A DNA stretch of 64,000 nucleotides from Ferruginibacter sp. Its GTDB lineage: Bacteria; Bacteroidota; Bacteroidia; Chitinophagales; Chitinophagaceae. The stretch is taken from contig JABFQZ010000001.1 of assembly GCA_013141435.1 (NCBI GenBank), positions 62,001 to 126,000 on the forward strand. The letters are read 5' to 3'. The notes beneath the pieces are model-generated. The model was not told where the DNA came from. It saw nothing but the letters and a program-made list of their open reading frames with translations, and searched no databases. Made by a program: the position numbers and the translations under genes. Numbering within the stretch: the stretch's first letter is position 1; each line of letters starts with the position of its first letter. Positions 44,273 to 53,755 of the stretch are shown here, piece after piece.

Positions 44273-44324
44273 ATGTGTCTTTATAAAAAAAGGTAAACTA
44301 CTTCAATTTAGAAAAGAAAGCATT

Positions 44325-46067
44325 ATGAATATTATCAGACAATTTAAAATCGGTATTTTCCTTATTTTTTTTATTCTCCCATTTCAAATATTTGCTAATA
44401 CATTTTACATATCACCAACTGGTTCTGATGCTAACAATTGCTCTATAACTAGCCCAGGGTTAACAATTGCTTATGCTAGCTCTTTGCTTTTACCAGGCGA
44501 TACTCTTTTTGCCAGAGGCGGTTTATATACTGGGCAATATTCAACTTGGCCAGGTTCCAATACCAATATTTGGAAATCAAATGGAACTTTAAGTAACCCA
44601 GTTTTGTTTAAAAACATGCCAGGCGAAACTCCTGTTTTTGATGGTAGTAGTTATACTGGTGTGGCTGCATTGTTTGCTTTTGTAGCAGCTCAAAATTCTC
44701 AAAATATTATAATAGATGGAATAACAATTCAAAATTATTATCAAGGAATGTGGATTTCTTATAAATCATTAAATATTACAATTCAAAATTGCAAAATTGG
44801 GCCAAATAAAATAAATGGAGAACATGGTATTTATATTTCTAGTTATTTGCCTATAAATGATGGTCCATTAAATATAACTTTAAAAAATAATAATTTTATA
44901 GGAAGGTTAGATGCAACAAGTTTACAAGTTGGTATTCATGTAAACCATGGTGTTACAGCAGTTAGAAATTTAAAAATATATAATAATATTTTTACTAACT
45001 GGAATTATTCAGCAACCTTAATTGGAGCTGGAGCAAATAATGTTGAAGTATATAACAATACAGTATATCATAACAATGAAGGTTTTGTGTGGGGTTATTT
45101 AGGTAATGATACCAATGGTATAAATCCTTGTGTAGGAGCTTGTAATGTTATTGTAAAAAACAATATTATTGCTAATAATGTAAATAATGGAATGCGACAC
45201 ATGACTTTAATTGACGTAAATGATGTTGTAACAAATAATAATTTATGGTTTGGAAACCGTTTTGATATGTGGTGGAATGGTACAGGATTATCGCTAGCAC
45301 AATATAAAAGTACTACCACAAACGAAACTTATGGGTTTAATGCAAATCCAAATTTTGTAAACAACTCGATATTAGATTTTCATTTACAATCAAACTCTCC
45401 TGCTATAAATGCTGGTGAAATGATTTCATCTATTACTAATGATTATGATCATTATTATAGAACTCCACCATTAGATATTGGCGCATTTGAATATGTAAGT
45501 AACCCACTGCCCTTTAATCAGATAAACTTTAATGCAAAATCAACACCAATCGGCAATCAACTTAATTGGCTTACCAACTACAATACTAATCTTCTAGCTT
45601 TTGAGGTAGAGCGTAGTACGGATGCAATACATTTTGAACAAATTGGGAAACTATTTGCCAAAAATGAATTCGAAGTAAATACCTCATACGCATTTTTAGA
45701 CAACCAATTAAATAAAAGTAATTTAAGCCCACTTCCATCTACAGTTAAATTGGTATTCTATCGATTAAAAAATATTAGCAAAGATGGTAAAAATGAATTT
45801 TCGAAAATAATACCTGTCGAAAACAAATTGCAACCTGAAATAGTAATATATCCAAATCCTGTATCAGAGATACTTACAATAAGGAACTATAATAACAAAA
45901 ACTTAAATATTACACTATTGGATGCAAAGGGATCTATTTATTATAAGTTAAATAATATTAAAAAAAGCAAGTTTGAAATGAATGTAAGAAGTATCCCAAG
46001 TGGCATTTATTTTTTACAGATATCTGATGGAATAAAAGTGCACTATAAAAAGTTTTTGAAAGAATAA
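44325..46067 (+). CDS. Right-handed beta-helix protein with T9SS type A sorting domain
   Basis: A secreted protein of 580 residues with a signal peptide ending at IFAN. FYISPTGSDANNCS is the usual opening of DUF1565/pectate-lyase-like beta-helices. Residues ~120-330 carry parallel beta-helix repeats (NIIIDGITIQNYYQG, NVEVYNNTVYHNNEG), and INAGEMI leads to a C-terminal Ig-like region. The last ~75 residues (IYPNPVSEILTIRN, SGIYFLQISDG) form a T9SS type A sorting domain. It could be a polysaccharide lyase or a structural protein; no catalytic residues can be identified by eye. Confidence 0.87.
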   Translation: MNIIRQFKIGIFLIFFILPFQIFANTFYISPTGSDANNCSITSPGLTIAYASSLLLPGDTLFARGGLYTGQYSTWPGSNTNIWKSNGTLSNPVLFKNMPGETPVFDGSSYTGVAALFAFVAAQNSQNIIIDGITIQNYYQGMWISYKSLNITIQNCKIGPNKINGEHGIYISSYLPINDGPLNITLKNNNFIGRLDATSLQVGIHVNHGVTAVRNLKIYNNIFTNWNYSATLIGAGANNVEVYNNTVYHNNEGFVWGYLGNDTNGINPCVGACNVIVKNNIIANNVNNGMRHMTLIDVNDVVTNNNLWFGNRFDMWWNGTGLSLAQYKSTTTNETYGFNANPNFVNNSILDFHLQSNSPAINAGEMISSITNDYDHYYRTPPLDIGAFEYVSNPLPFNQINFNAKSTPIGNQLNWLTNYNTNLLAFEVERSTDAIHFEQIGKLFAKNEFEVNTSYAFLDNQLNKSNLSPLPSTVKLVFYRLKNISKDGKNEFSKIIPVENKLQPEIVIYPNPVSEILTIRNYNNKNLNITLLDAKGSIYYKLNNIKKSKFEMNVRSIPSGIYFLQISDGIKVHYKKFLKE

Positions 46068-46277
46068 TTCTTTATTTTTCCAAAATGGAATTAATAATTA
46101 TCCGATATTTTGTTTAGTACTATACCAAACCTTTTGCAATGAAGCTACACTAATCAATCAAATAAATTTTCTACAATATATACAGCTAGAAAATTTAAAT
46201 TTAATTACCCACACAATCCGTTTTACCCATAATTATTTTCTGTGCTTACTTTTTTTGTCTTTTAAGCCTGAATTTTA

Positions 46278-48422
46278 TTACAATTTTAAATTTACTCCAA
46301 CCAAAATATTAATTGGAGCCATTGGAAAATAATAATTTTCAGTGTTTAAGGTACCACCATAAATGTAAGAAAATGTATATCCATTTGTTTCATACAATTT
46401 AGAAAAAACATTATTAGCTTGCAAAAATAAATTCACTTCTTTTATTTTTTTGCCAAATAAATTATAACCTACCCGAATGTCTTGTGTATAATAATCTTTT
46501 AATTTTCTATTATTGTTTGATGTATTGTCTAAAAATTGTTTGCCCACATATTTACTATTAATTATTATTTCGGTGTTTTTTAAAGGCTTAATATATAGCG
46601 ATAGTGAAGAAATTAAGTTTGGCGAAAATGAAATATCTGCTTCCTTATAAAATGTAGAAAACTGTCCACCATTATCATAATCATCGCCATACACTGTAAA
46701 GTTTTTTACTTTGTTTTTGCTAAAAGTGCAATTGCCATTTATAGTAAATTTTTTACTCAATTGAGCTGTGCCAAAGAGTTCTATACCTGCTCTATAACTT
46801 TTTGCAATATTGGTTCTATTATAAGCTCCTACATCATTTATACTACCTGTAAGTACAAGTTGATTTGAATAAAACATATAATAAAAATTTACACCCAATG
46901 TTCTTTTATCTTTTTTGTATTCTATTCCTGTTTCTATATCATGTAATTTTTCGGGTAATGGTTGGCTATGTATTGATGTTTCAAAATCATCTCTGTTAGG
47001 CTCTTTTACAGCCTTGCCATAAGATGCATAAATTTTATAATTAGCTTTATAAAAAGTGAACCCTATTTTTGGGTTTAAAAAATTAAAGTTTTTATTTATA
47101 GTTAAATTAGGATTATTTCTATAACCATCATTTGTGTATTGCACATTTCTTACTTGAACATCTACAAAAGTTTCAAAATAATTAGAAAAACTATACGACC
47201 ATTTTGTATAAAGCGATGCGTCTTTTTTTGAGGATGTTTTATTGTACCATTTATAATTTTTTGTAAAATCAAAAATTGGATTTAGTAAATTTAGTGTACC
47301 AAAATGTTTGCCATCGTAATTGTTATAACCACCACCCACAATTATATGGGTCTTTCTTTTATCGTATTGCAAAGAAAATATTGTGCCGTAAAAATAGTTA
47401 TCTAACCAAAGTTTGCGTATCAAATTATCGGTAGCACTACTTCCAAAATTACTAATGCCATATTTTGTTAATTTTTGATCGGCTTTGTATTGTTCATAGT
47501 AACCATTCCCTCTTGTAAGAAATAATGCAATATTGTACTTGAGATAGTTATTGTATTTATGGTTATAAAAAAGTTGGTAATGGGTTTGTGTATAATTATC
47601 TGTTTCGTTTTCGTAAGGAGAATCTTGTTTTTCTGTACCAGCAATATTATATGATCTGTTACTTCCCAATAAATTTTCATTTACACCATACCAAGCTTGG
47701 TAAGTTTTTTCTTTGCCACCAAATACATTAAATCTGAGTGAGTTTTTTTTATCTAAATATGCACTACTAAAATAAAACGATTTTAATTTTGCAAAAGCTC
47801 TATCAATAAAACCATTTGAGCTTATTCTACTTAAACTAGCATCAATCAAAAAATGCTTTTTAAATATACCGCTATTAAAAAGTAAGCTGTTTTTAAGAGT
47901 ACCAAAGCTACCAGCTACATTATTAAGTTCAATTTTTTTTGCTTTATTAATTTCGTTTGTACTAATATTTATACTACCACCAAATGAACCTGCGCCATTA
48001 GCAGAAGTGCCAACTCCTCTTTGTATTTGAATGCTACCTGCCGATGAAGCTACATCGGGCATATCCACAAAAAAAGTCCCTAAACTTTCGGCATCGTTAT
48101 ATGGTATGCCATTGAGGGTAACATTTATACGTGTAGCATCACTTCCTCGTAGTCTAATACCAGTGTAGCCCACACCATTGCCAGCATCGGAGTTTGCCAC
48201 CACACTTACCGTATTGCTTAAAATAAATGGTAGGTCTTGCCCAATATTGCTTTTTTTTATTTGCTCTTTAGATAAATTTGTTTTCGCAAATGGATTTTTT
48301 TCAGTTGCTTTCACTGTAATTATTTCTACCGGCTCAAGCATAAGCGAATCATTATTTTTTTTTTGACCAAAAGAAGTAGATAAAATAATTAGCATGCCAA
48401 AGCATAAAATATATATTTTCAT
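46278..48422 (-). CDS. TonB-dependent receptor under TPP riboswitch control (probable thiamin-class importer)
   Basis: An outer-membrane receptor of 714 residues with a signal peptide ending at SFGQ and no carboxypeptidase-like N-terminal domain. The plug starts around EIITVKATEKNPF and contains GYTGIRLRGSDATRINVTLNGIP and GSFGGSINIST; the rest is a 22-strand-type barrel ending in an aromatic/hydrophobic strand (NILVGVNLKL). A TPP riboswitch precedes the gene on the same strand, so the likely cargo is thiamin or a related compound, as for the regulated receptors known in Bacteroidota. No other thiamin gene is adjacent. Confidence 0.92.
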   Translation of the reverse strand: MKIYILCFGMLIILSTSFGQKKNNDSLMLEPVEIITVKATEKNPFAKTNLSKEQIKKSNIGQDLPFILSNTVSVVANSDAGNGVGYTGIRLRGSDATRINVTLNGIPYNDAESLGTFFVDMPDVASSAGSIQIQRGVGTSANGAGSFGGSINISTNEINKAKKIELNNVAGSFGTLKNSLLFNSGIFKKHFLIDASLSRISSNGFIDRAFAKLKSFYFSSAYLDKKNSLRFNVFGGKEKTYQAWYGVNENLLGSNRSYNIAGTEKQDSPYENETDNYTQTHYQLFYNHKYNNYLKYNIALFLTRGNGYYEQYKADQKLTKYGISNFGSSATDNLIRKLWLDNYFYGTIFSLQYDKRKTHIIVGGGYNNYDGKHFGTLNLLNPIFDFTKNYKWYNKTSSKKDASLYTKWSYSFSNYFETFVDVQVRNVQYTNDGYRNNPNLTINKNFNFLNPKIGFTFYKANYKIYASYGKAVKEPNRDDFETSIHSQPLPEKLHDIETGIEYKKDKRTLGVNFYYMFYSNQLVLTGSINDVGAYNRTNIAKSYRAGIELFGTAQLSKKFTINGNCTFSKNKVKNFTVYGDDYDNGGQFSTFYKEADISFSPNLISSLSLYIKPLKNTEIIINSKYVGKQFLDNTSNNNRKLKDYYTQDIRVGYNLFGKKIKEVNLFLQANNVFSKLYETNGYTFSYIYGGTLNTENYYFPMAPINILVGVNLKL

Positions 48423-48476
48423 AAAAAGTTTGTATTGCTGAATATTCCGAGTAGAAAATGTCGGTAATAAAAAATA

Positions 48477-48553
48477 GTTTCTCCCTTCGCAGGTATTATC
48501 CTGTGCAGGTTATACGGGTATTATCTCAGCCTTATTAAAAGCACCCCGGAAAA
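48477..48553 (-). promoter_or_regulatory. TPP (THI element) riboswitch
   Basis: On the minus strand the RNA has the THI-box blocks in order: CCGGGGTGC, then GGCTGAGATAATACCCGT, ACCTGCACAGGATAATACC and GCGAAGGGAG. GGGGT pairs with ATACCC as P2, and the GGATAAT and GCGAAGGGA blocks form the pyrophosphate-sensing arm. It ends about 55 nt before the receptor start. A 12-nt arm at 48547-48558 can pair with 48438-48449 in competition with P1, probably part of the switching mechanism. No intrinsic terminator is seen, so control is probably at translation. Confidence 0.93.
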
Positions 48554-48737
48554 TTCAGACGATTATTAATTAACTTAAGCAAAGATACAATAAAATTAAT
48601 ATCGTTTTATTGGTATTTATATCAACTTTTTTATATTGTATTTATTTTTGAAATTTATAAATATAAAGTGATTACAATTCTAAAAATAGCAAACAACAAA
48701 ATCTGTAATCAATAAATCTTCTCTTATTTTTAATTTG

Positions 48738-48745
48738 TAACTTTG
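48738..48745 (+). promoter_or_regulatory. Candidate -7 element for the esterase operon
   Basis: TAACTTTG matches TAnnTTTG, 35 nt before the ATG at 48781. The -33 box is not clear. Confidence 0.4.
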
Positions 48746-48780
48746 ATACAACTATTATAATCAGAAAATAAAAAATTCAA

Positions 48781-49482
48781 ATGAAATATATTATTTTAAT
48801 TAGCTTATTATTTATTTCATTTTTTAGCTTAGGGCAAATTGAAACCAAAAGTATTTTAAAATCTACAATTGTAAATAAATTTGTATTAAAATATATTTTA
48901 CAAAAACCTGAAAACAGTTACGAAAAAAAACCGCTTATTATTTTTTTACATGGCTCTGGCGAAAAAGGAAATGATTTAGAAAAAGTAAAATTAAATGGCC
49001 CATTAAAATATTACAAAACAAATAAATTAGATGCATTTATTTTGGCTCCACAATGTGCGTTAGATAAGTACTGGAATACAGAAGAATTATTTCAACTTAT
49101 AAAAAAAATTATAAAACAAAATAATATTGATACAAACAGAATTTACCTTACAGGATTAAGTATGGGCGCATGGGGAGCTTGGAATTTGGCTTATGCACAC
49201 CCAACCATGTTTGCAGCATTGGTGCCAATAGCTGGTTATGTTGATAGAGTGCCCATGGTAGAGGGTTGCAAAATAAAAAACATTCCTATAAGAATGTTTC
49301 ATGGTTTGTTAGATGATGTGGTAAACATACAATATTCAAAAAATATTTATAGCAAATTAAAGGATTGTTGTAAAGATTTAAAATTTACCATTTTTGACGA
49401 TGCCATGCATGATAGTTGGAGCAGAGTATATGATAATGAAGAAATTTACTCTTGGATGTTACAACAAAAAAAAATATATTAA
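48781..49482 (+). CDS. Secreted alpha/beta hydrolase (predicted esterase)
   Basis: A protein of 233 residues with a signal peptide ending near SLGQ. The alpha/beta-hydrolase triad is apparent: Ser127 in GLSMGAWG, Asp178 or Asp179 in HGLLDDVV and His210 in DAMHDSW. IIFLHGSGEKGND supplies the oxyanion loop. It resembles the predicted-esterase/dienelactone hydrolase group, which includes carbohydrate esterases. The sialate O-acetylesterase gene is 15 nt downstream, so it probably removes ester groups from sugars; the substrate is inferred. Confidence 0.88.
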   Translation: MKYIILISLLFISFFSLGQIETKSILKSTIVNKFVLKYILQKPENSYEKKPLIIFLHGSGEKGNDLEKVKLNGPLKYYKTNKLDAFILAPQCALDKYWNTEELFQLIKKIIKQNNIDTNRIYLTGLSMGAWGAWNLAYAHPTMFAALVPIAGYVDRVPMVEGCKIKNIPIRMFHGLLDDVVNIQYSKNIYSKLKDCCKDLKFTIFDDAMHDSWSRVYDNEEIYSWMLQQKKIY

Positions 49483-49497
49483 ACTAAAAATTCTAAA

Positions 49498-51465
49498 ATG
49501 CTAACTAAGAAATACATTTCTCTACTTTGTACCCTTATTTTAATTTCTGTTTTTGCAAATGCACAAATTAGATTGCCCAAATTTTTTGGAGATAATATGG
49601 TGCTTCAAAGAAATGGCAACATACCAATTTGGGGTTGGGCAAAAGCAAATGAAAAAATTGTAGTGCAATTTAATAAACAAATTAAAACTACCAAGGCAGA
49701 TAAAGCAGGTAAATGGATGGTACATTTAGATGCTGAAAAAGAAGGTGGTCCTTATGTTTTAAAAATTGCTGGCAAAAATATTTTGGAAATAAAAAACGTT
49801 TTGGTAGGCGATGTATGGCTTTGCACAGGTCAGTCTAATATGGAATGGACAGTAGGGCAATCAAACAATGCCAAAAAAGAAATTGCAGGTTCAAACTATC
49901 CATTAATAAGGCATATAAAAATACAGCATGCCATAAATTCTTTGCCCGACGATGATGTGAAAGATGCGTTTTGGAAAGTTTGTGATACCAACACGGTAGC
50001 AGATTTTACGGGTGTGGGTTATTTCTTTGCAAAAAACATTTTCGATAATATTAAAGTGCCAATTGGGTTAATAAATACTTGCTGGGGCGGTACAAATATA
50101 GAAACCTGGATTAGTAGAGAGGGCTTTGAAAGCAGCACCGAATTTAAAGAAATGATTGCAGGCATGCCAAAAATTAGTTTAGATTCTATTAGCAATTTAA
50201 GAGATAATGGCTCTACTAAAAGAATAGAATCCATGCAAGAAACTAAATTGAAAAATATAGATGTTTTGCATTTTAAGGATTTAAGTTTTGACGATACGAA
50301 ATGGCCAATAATGAACGTACCACAAGTTTGGGAACAACAAAAACTTGGCGAATTTGATGGCATAGTTTGGTTACGAAAATCATTTATATTAACCTCGGAT
50401 GACATAAAAAATGGAGCTACAATTTCTTTAGCAAAAATTGATGATATTGATACAACTTATATAAATGGAATAAAGATTGGAACCTCAAGTATTTGGGAAG
50501 CAAATAGAAATTATAGTATTGAAAATAATATATTAAAAGAAGGTATAAATACTATTGCTGTGCAAGTTATTGACAATGGTGGTGGTGGTGGCATTTGGGG
50601 AGAAAGTACACAAGTTAATTTAGCATTAAAAAATAGAACAATATTATTGGCAGGAAATTGGAAATACCAGGTTCAGTCAATTTTAAAAACCCCAAATCAA
50701 AATTCGTTGCCATCGCTTTGTTATAATGCAATGATAGCACCCTTAATTCCATATTCATTTAAAGGTGTTTTATGGTATCAGGGCGAAAGCAATGCCAAAC
50801 GTTCTATTCAATACCGCAAAGCATTTCCATTACTTATAAATGATTGGCGTCAAAAATTTATGAATGATAATGCAGCTTTTTACTTTGTACAATTAGCTAC
50901 TTTTTTTGCAGGAGGTAATAGCAACGAAGGTTGTGGCTGGGCAGAGCTCAGAGAGGCTCAAACACAAACCTTAGAATTAAAAAATACTGGAATGGTTGTT
51001 ACAACAGATTTAGTTACAAATCCGAAAGATATACACCCTACAAATAAGCAAGATGTAGGAAAAAGATTAGCAGCTATTGCACTAAATAATTTATATCAAA
51101 AAAAAATGATTTGTACTGGGCCAACATATAAAACAATGGAAATAAAAGATAACAAAATCATTTTATCTTTTGATAATATAGGAAGTGGGTTGCAAACTAC
51201 AGATAAATATGGCTACATAAAAGGTTTTGAAATTGCTGGTGCTGATAATGTATTTCATTTTGCACAAGCTTTTATTAAACAAAATACAATCGTACTTTAT
51301 AGCGAAAAAGTAATAAATCCAATTATAGCAAACTATGGTTGGATGGGCGATGCAACTGAATGTAATTTATTCAATAAAGAAGGTTTTCCTGCTGTGCCTT
51401 TTAGAACTATGGAGATTAAAAATGCAACTGAAGGGGAAAAATACTCAATTGAAAAATTAAACTAA
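49498..51465 (+). CDS. Sialate O-acetylesterase family protein
   Basis: An exported SGNH-type carbohydrate esterase of 655 residues with a signal peptide ending at FANAQ. The nucleophile motif GQSNMEW has Ser113, and the catalytic Asp-His region reads DIHPTNKQDVGKRLA. GLINTCWGGTNIETW and LWYQGESNAKR are further SASA blocks. A jelly-roll, galactose-binding-like insertion lies at ~250-390 (VWLRKSFILTS, GGGGIWGES). Family members remove acetyl groups from sialic acid or plant polysaccharides. It lies between an esterase and an AraC regulator. Confidence 0.94.
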   Translation: MLTKKYISLLCTLILISVFANAQIRLPKFFGDNMVLQRNGNIPIWGWAKANEKIVVQFNKQIKTTKADKAGKWMVHLDAEKEGGPYVLKIAGKNILEIKNVLVGDVWLCTGQSNMEWTVGQSNNAKKEIAGSNYPLIRHIKIQHAINSLPDDDVKDAFWKVCDTNTVADFTGVGYFFAKNIFDNIKVPIGLINTCWGGTNIETWISREGFESSTEFKEMIAGMPKISLDSISNLRDNGSTKRIESMQETKLKNIDVLHFKDLSFDDTKWPIMNVPQVWEQQKLGEFDGIVWLRKSFILTSDDIKNGATISLAKIDDIDTTYINGIKIGTSSIWEANRNYSIENNILKEGINTIAVQVIDNGGGGGIWGESTQVNLALKNRTILLAGNWKYQVQSILKTPNQNSLPSLCYNAMIAPLIPYSFKGVLWYQGESNAKRSIQYRKAFPLLINDWRQKFMNDNAAFYFVQLATFFAGGNSNEGCGWAELREAQTQTLELKNTGMVVTTDLVTNPKDIHPTNKQDVGKRLAAIALNNLYQKKMICTGPTYKTMEIKDNKIILSFDNIGSGLQTTDKYGYIKGFEIAGADNVFHFAQAFIKQNTIVLYSEKVINPIIANYGWMGDATECNLFNKEGFPAVPFRTMEIKNATEGEKYSIEKLN

Positions 51466-51487
51466 TTTTTACATTTAATTTTTTCTA

Positions 51488-52333
51488 ATGACAATACAAA
51501 ATATACCCCAAAAGTTTTTACAAAGTAAAAAGCATAATCCAGAGTTATATGTTTACGATTTTAAAATGACAGAAGATGCAATAAACAGTAAGGTTAATTT
51601 AACATTAAATATGTTTAGTTTTTTGCAAACTGGCGAAAAAAAAGTACAATTCGATAATACATTTGTAGAAGTAAACAACAAGCAATCTGTACTTATAAAA
51701 TCTGGCAATTGTTTAATGACCGAATTACTAACCAATGACGAAATTTATTTTTGCAAATTATTTTTCTTTACAAACGAAAATGTTCAATCTTTTTTAAACA
51801 AACATCCCAATTTAGTTGCAAATCAACATCTAAAATCAGAAAATGTAAAGCCATTTTTTGTGATAGAAAATGATGAATTTATTAATTCTTTTGTTACTTC
51901 AATATCATCAATTCTGCATTTAAAAACCGACTATTCCTCACTTTTGTTTATAAAGTTTGAAGAAATAATGTTATACCTTGCTCATAAATATGGTACTGAA
52001 TTTATTAGCTATATACAAGCATTATCTTCTAATAGCAATAACTCTACGTTTAAGAACATTGTCGAAGCAAATGTTTACTCAAATTTAAGTTTATTGGAAA
52101 TTTCATTTCTTGCAAATATGAGTTTATCTACATTTAAAAGAAATTTTGCAAAAGAATACAATGCCAATCCAGGCAAATGGCTACAACAAAAAAGGCTACA
52201 TCATGCAAAAGATATATTAGAAAAGGGTGCAAAAAAACCATCCGAAATTTTTGCAAACTATGGTTATACAAGCTTTTCTAATTTTAGTATAGCTTTTAAA
52301 AATGAATTTGGCGTAAGCCCAAAAAGTATATAA
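51488..52333 (+). CDS. AraC family transcriptional regulator
   Basis: A DNA-binding protein of 281 residues. The N-terminal ~170 residues are a cupin-like ligand or oligomerisation domain of the ExsA type (FDNTFVEVNNKQSVLIKSGN). The C-terminal ~90 residues contain the two helix-turn-helix units, with LSLLEISFLANMSLSTFKRNF and SEIFANYGYTSFSNFSIAFKN plus FGVSPKS. It starts 22 nt after the esterase gene and probably controls this operon; no operator could be assigned. Confidence 0.92.
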   Translation: MTIQNIPQKFLQSKKHNPELYVYDFKMTEDAINSKVNLTLNMFSFLQTGEKKVQFDNTFVEVNNKQSVLIKSGNCLMTELLTNDEIYFCKLFFFTNENVQSFLNKHPNLVANQHLKSENVKPFFVIENDEFINSFVTSISSILHLKTDYSSLLFIKFEEIMLYLAHKYGTEFISYIQALSSNSNNSTFKNIVEANVYSNLSLLEISFLANMSLSTFKRNFAKEYNANPGKWLQQKRLHHAKDILEKGAKKPSEIFANYGYTSFSNFSIAFKNEFGVSPKSI

Positions 52334-52440
52334 GAATATTTAATTTCCTAGCAATTCTCAATTGACCCTTTTTCATAAGTTTTTGACCTATATTATATAT
52401 TTTTAATTTAGATATTTGTATTCTAAAAGATAATATATAA

Positions 52441-52839
52441 ATGAACATTACATTAGCACAAGCAGAAAAAGCAGTAGCTGCAGCAAAAGCAAAAGCGATA
52501 GAATTAGAAACAAAAATGAACATTAGCGTTGTAGATGCAGGCGCAAATATTTTAGCATTTGCACGTATGGATGGAGCATGGTTAGGCTCAGCAGACATTT
52601 CATTGAAAAAAGCCAAAACGGCTCGTTTTTTCGATATGCCTACAGGCGTTATTGGTACTTTATCTCAACCAGGTGGTTCATTATTTGGAATAGAACATTC
52701 TAATGGTGGATTAATTTCTTTTCCTGGAGGTGTGCCAATTACCAACGAAGCAGGTGATGTTATTGGAGCAATAGGCGTATCTGGTAGCTCAGTAGAAAAC
52801 GATAATGCAGTAGCAGAAGCTGGTGCAAAAGCAATATAA
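52441..52839 (+). CDS. GlcG/HbpS family heme-binding protein (DUF336)
   Basis: A protein of 132 residues matching the GlcG/HbpS family. The pattern runs [28 protein letters not shown] sequence, [40 protein letters not shown] and EAGAKAI. HbpS binds heme or degradation products in Streptomyces, and GlcG is linked to glycolate use; the function here is unknown. No signal peptide is present. A hairpin terminator follows. Confidence 0.9.
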   Translation: MNITLAQAEKAVAAAKAKAIELETKMNISVVDAGANILAFARMDGAWLGSADISLKKAKTARFFDMPTGVIGTLSQPGGSLFGIEHSNGGLISFPGGVPITNEAGDVIGAIGVSGSSVENDNAVAEAGAKAI

Positions 52840-52862
52840 TTAAAACCCCTTGAAAAAACCAC

Positions 52863-52891
52863 AAGCCACTTCGTAAGAAGTGGCTTTGTTT
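52863..52891. terminator. Hairpin terminator between the GlcG-family and kinase genes
   Basis: A perfect 10-bp stem (AAGCCACTTC with its complement) and GTAA loop, followed by TGTTTTT. The adjacent genes converge, so it may serve both. Confidence 0.75.
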
Positions 52892-52927
52892 TTACTTTAT
52901 ATTTTGCAACTAGAAATATACACCCAT

Positions 52928-53752
52928 TTATAAGTTATTCTTATTTGGTATTTCTAGTGTTATTTTATAAAATGTTTTACTGTCGTCTATTTCAAAATTT
53001 ATTTTACCACCAAGTACTTTTATACGGCTACTAATATTTTTTAACCCTAAGCCTGCACCCTCAAAGCACAAACGATCATATTCCGATTGTATAATACCCT
53101 TACCGTCGTGGTGTATGCGTATATAATAATTACCGTTATTTATATTTTCGGTAAGGTGCATAAAGCCAGCATGGCTATGTTTTATGGTATTATTTACCAG
53201 CTCTTGTATTACCCTAAAAACTAGCATTTCTTTATCGGGTGCTAAATGCACTTTATAGTCGTGAAAACGAGCCGATGCTTTTACTACACCACTACCATTT
53301 ATTTTTTTAAAAAGATCTACTGTAGCATTTTCCAAACCAAAATTTTTGAGTGTGGGCGGCATCAAACCATGGCTTATGTTTCGTATAAGCGTAATAGCAT
53401 CGTCTATTATTTGTTTGGCATTGTATATACTTTGTATTTGTTGTGCCTTATCTTGGTTTATAATGTTATCTGTTAGGTAAAGCCTTACAGTTGCCAATAA
53501 TGGGCCAGCATCGTCGTGCAAATCTGCAGCTATGCTATTACGCTCTTCTTCTTGTATTTGTATATTTGCTTTTAGTATTGTTACTTGTTTTTCCGATTCT
53601 AATCGGGCAAGTTTGTTATTAAAAGCAGATACACGGCGCTGGTGTATGCCTACTAGTAATACCATAGCTATCGATAAAAACATTATTGTAGCTGTACCTA
53701 TTAATATCGAATTGCCTCCGCCCGAAGAGTTGTATATTACCTGTAAAAACAT
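52928..53752 (-). CDS. Sensor-less histidine kinase (HisKA_3 / NarL-partner type)
   Basis: A kinase of 274 residues with one N-terminal transmembrane helix (~16-36) and no extracytoplasmic sensor domain. A short coiled region leads to the phospho-acceptor His79 in IAADLHDDAGPLLA, typical of HisKA_3 kinases. The HATPase domain follows, with the N box QELVNNTIKHSHA, a G1 region IRIHHDGKGI and GAGLGLKNISSRI. It probably phosphorylates the NarL-type regulator at 55100. The gene just upstream on the same strand encodes a seven-helix protein that may be the missing sensor. Confidence 0.93.
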   Translation of the reverse strand: MFLQVIYNSSGGGNSILIGTATIMFLSIAMVLLVGIHQRRVSAFNNKLARLESEKQVTILKANIQIQEEERNSIAADLHDDAGPLLATVRLYLTDNIINQDKAQQIQSIYNAKQIIDDAITLIRNISHGLMPPTLKNFGLENATVDLFKKINGSGVVKASARFHDYKVHLAPDKEMLVFRVIQELVNNTIKHSHAGFMHLTENINNGNYYIRIHHDGKGIIQSEYDRLCFEGAGLGLKNISSRIKVLGGKINFEIDDSKTFYKITLEIPNKNNL

Positions 53753-53755
53753 TGC

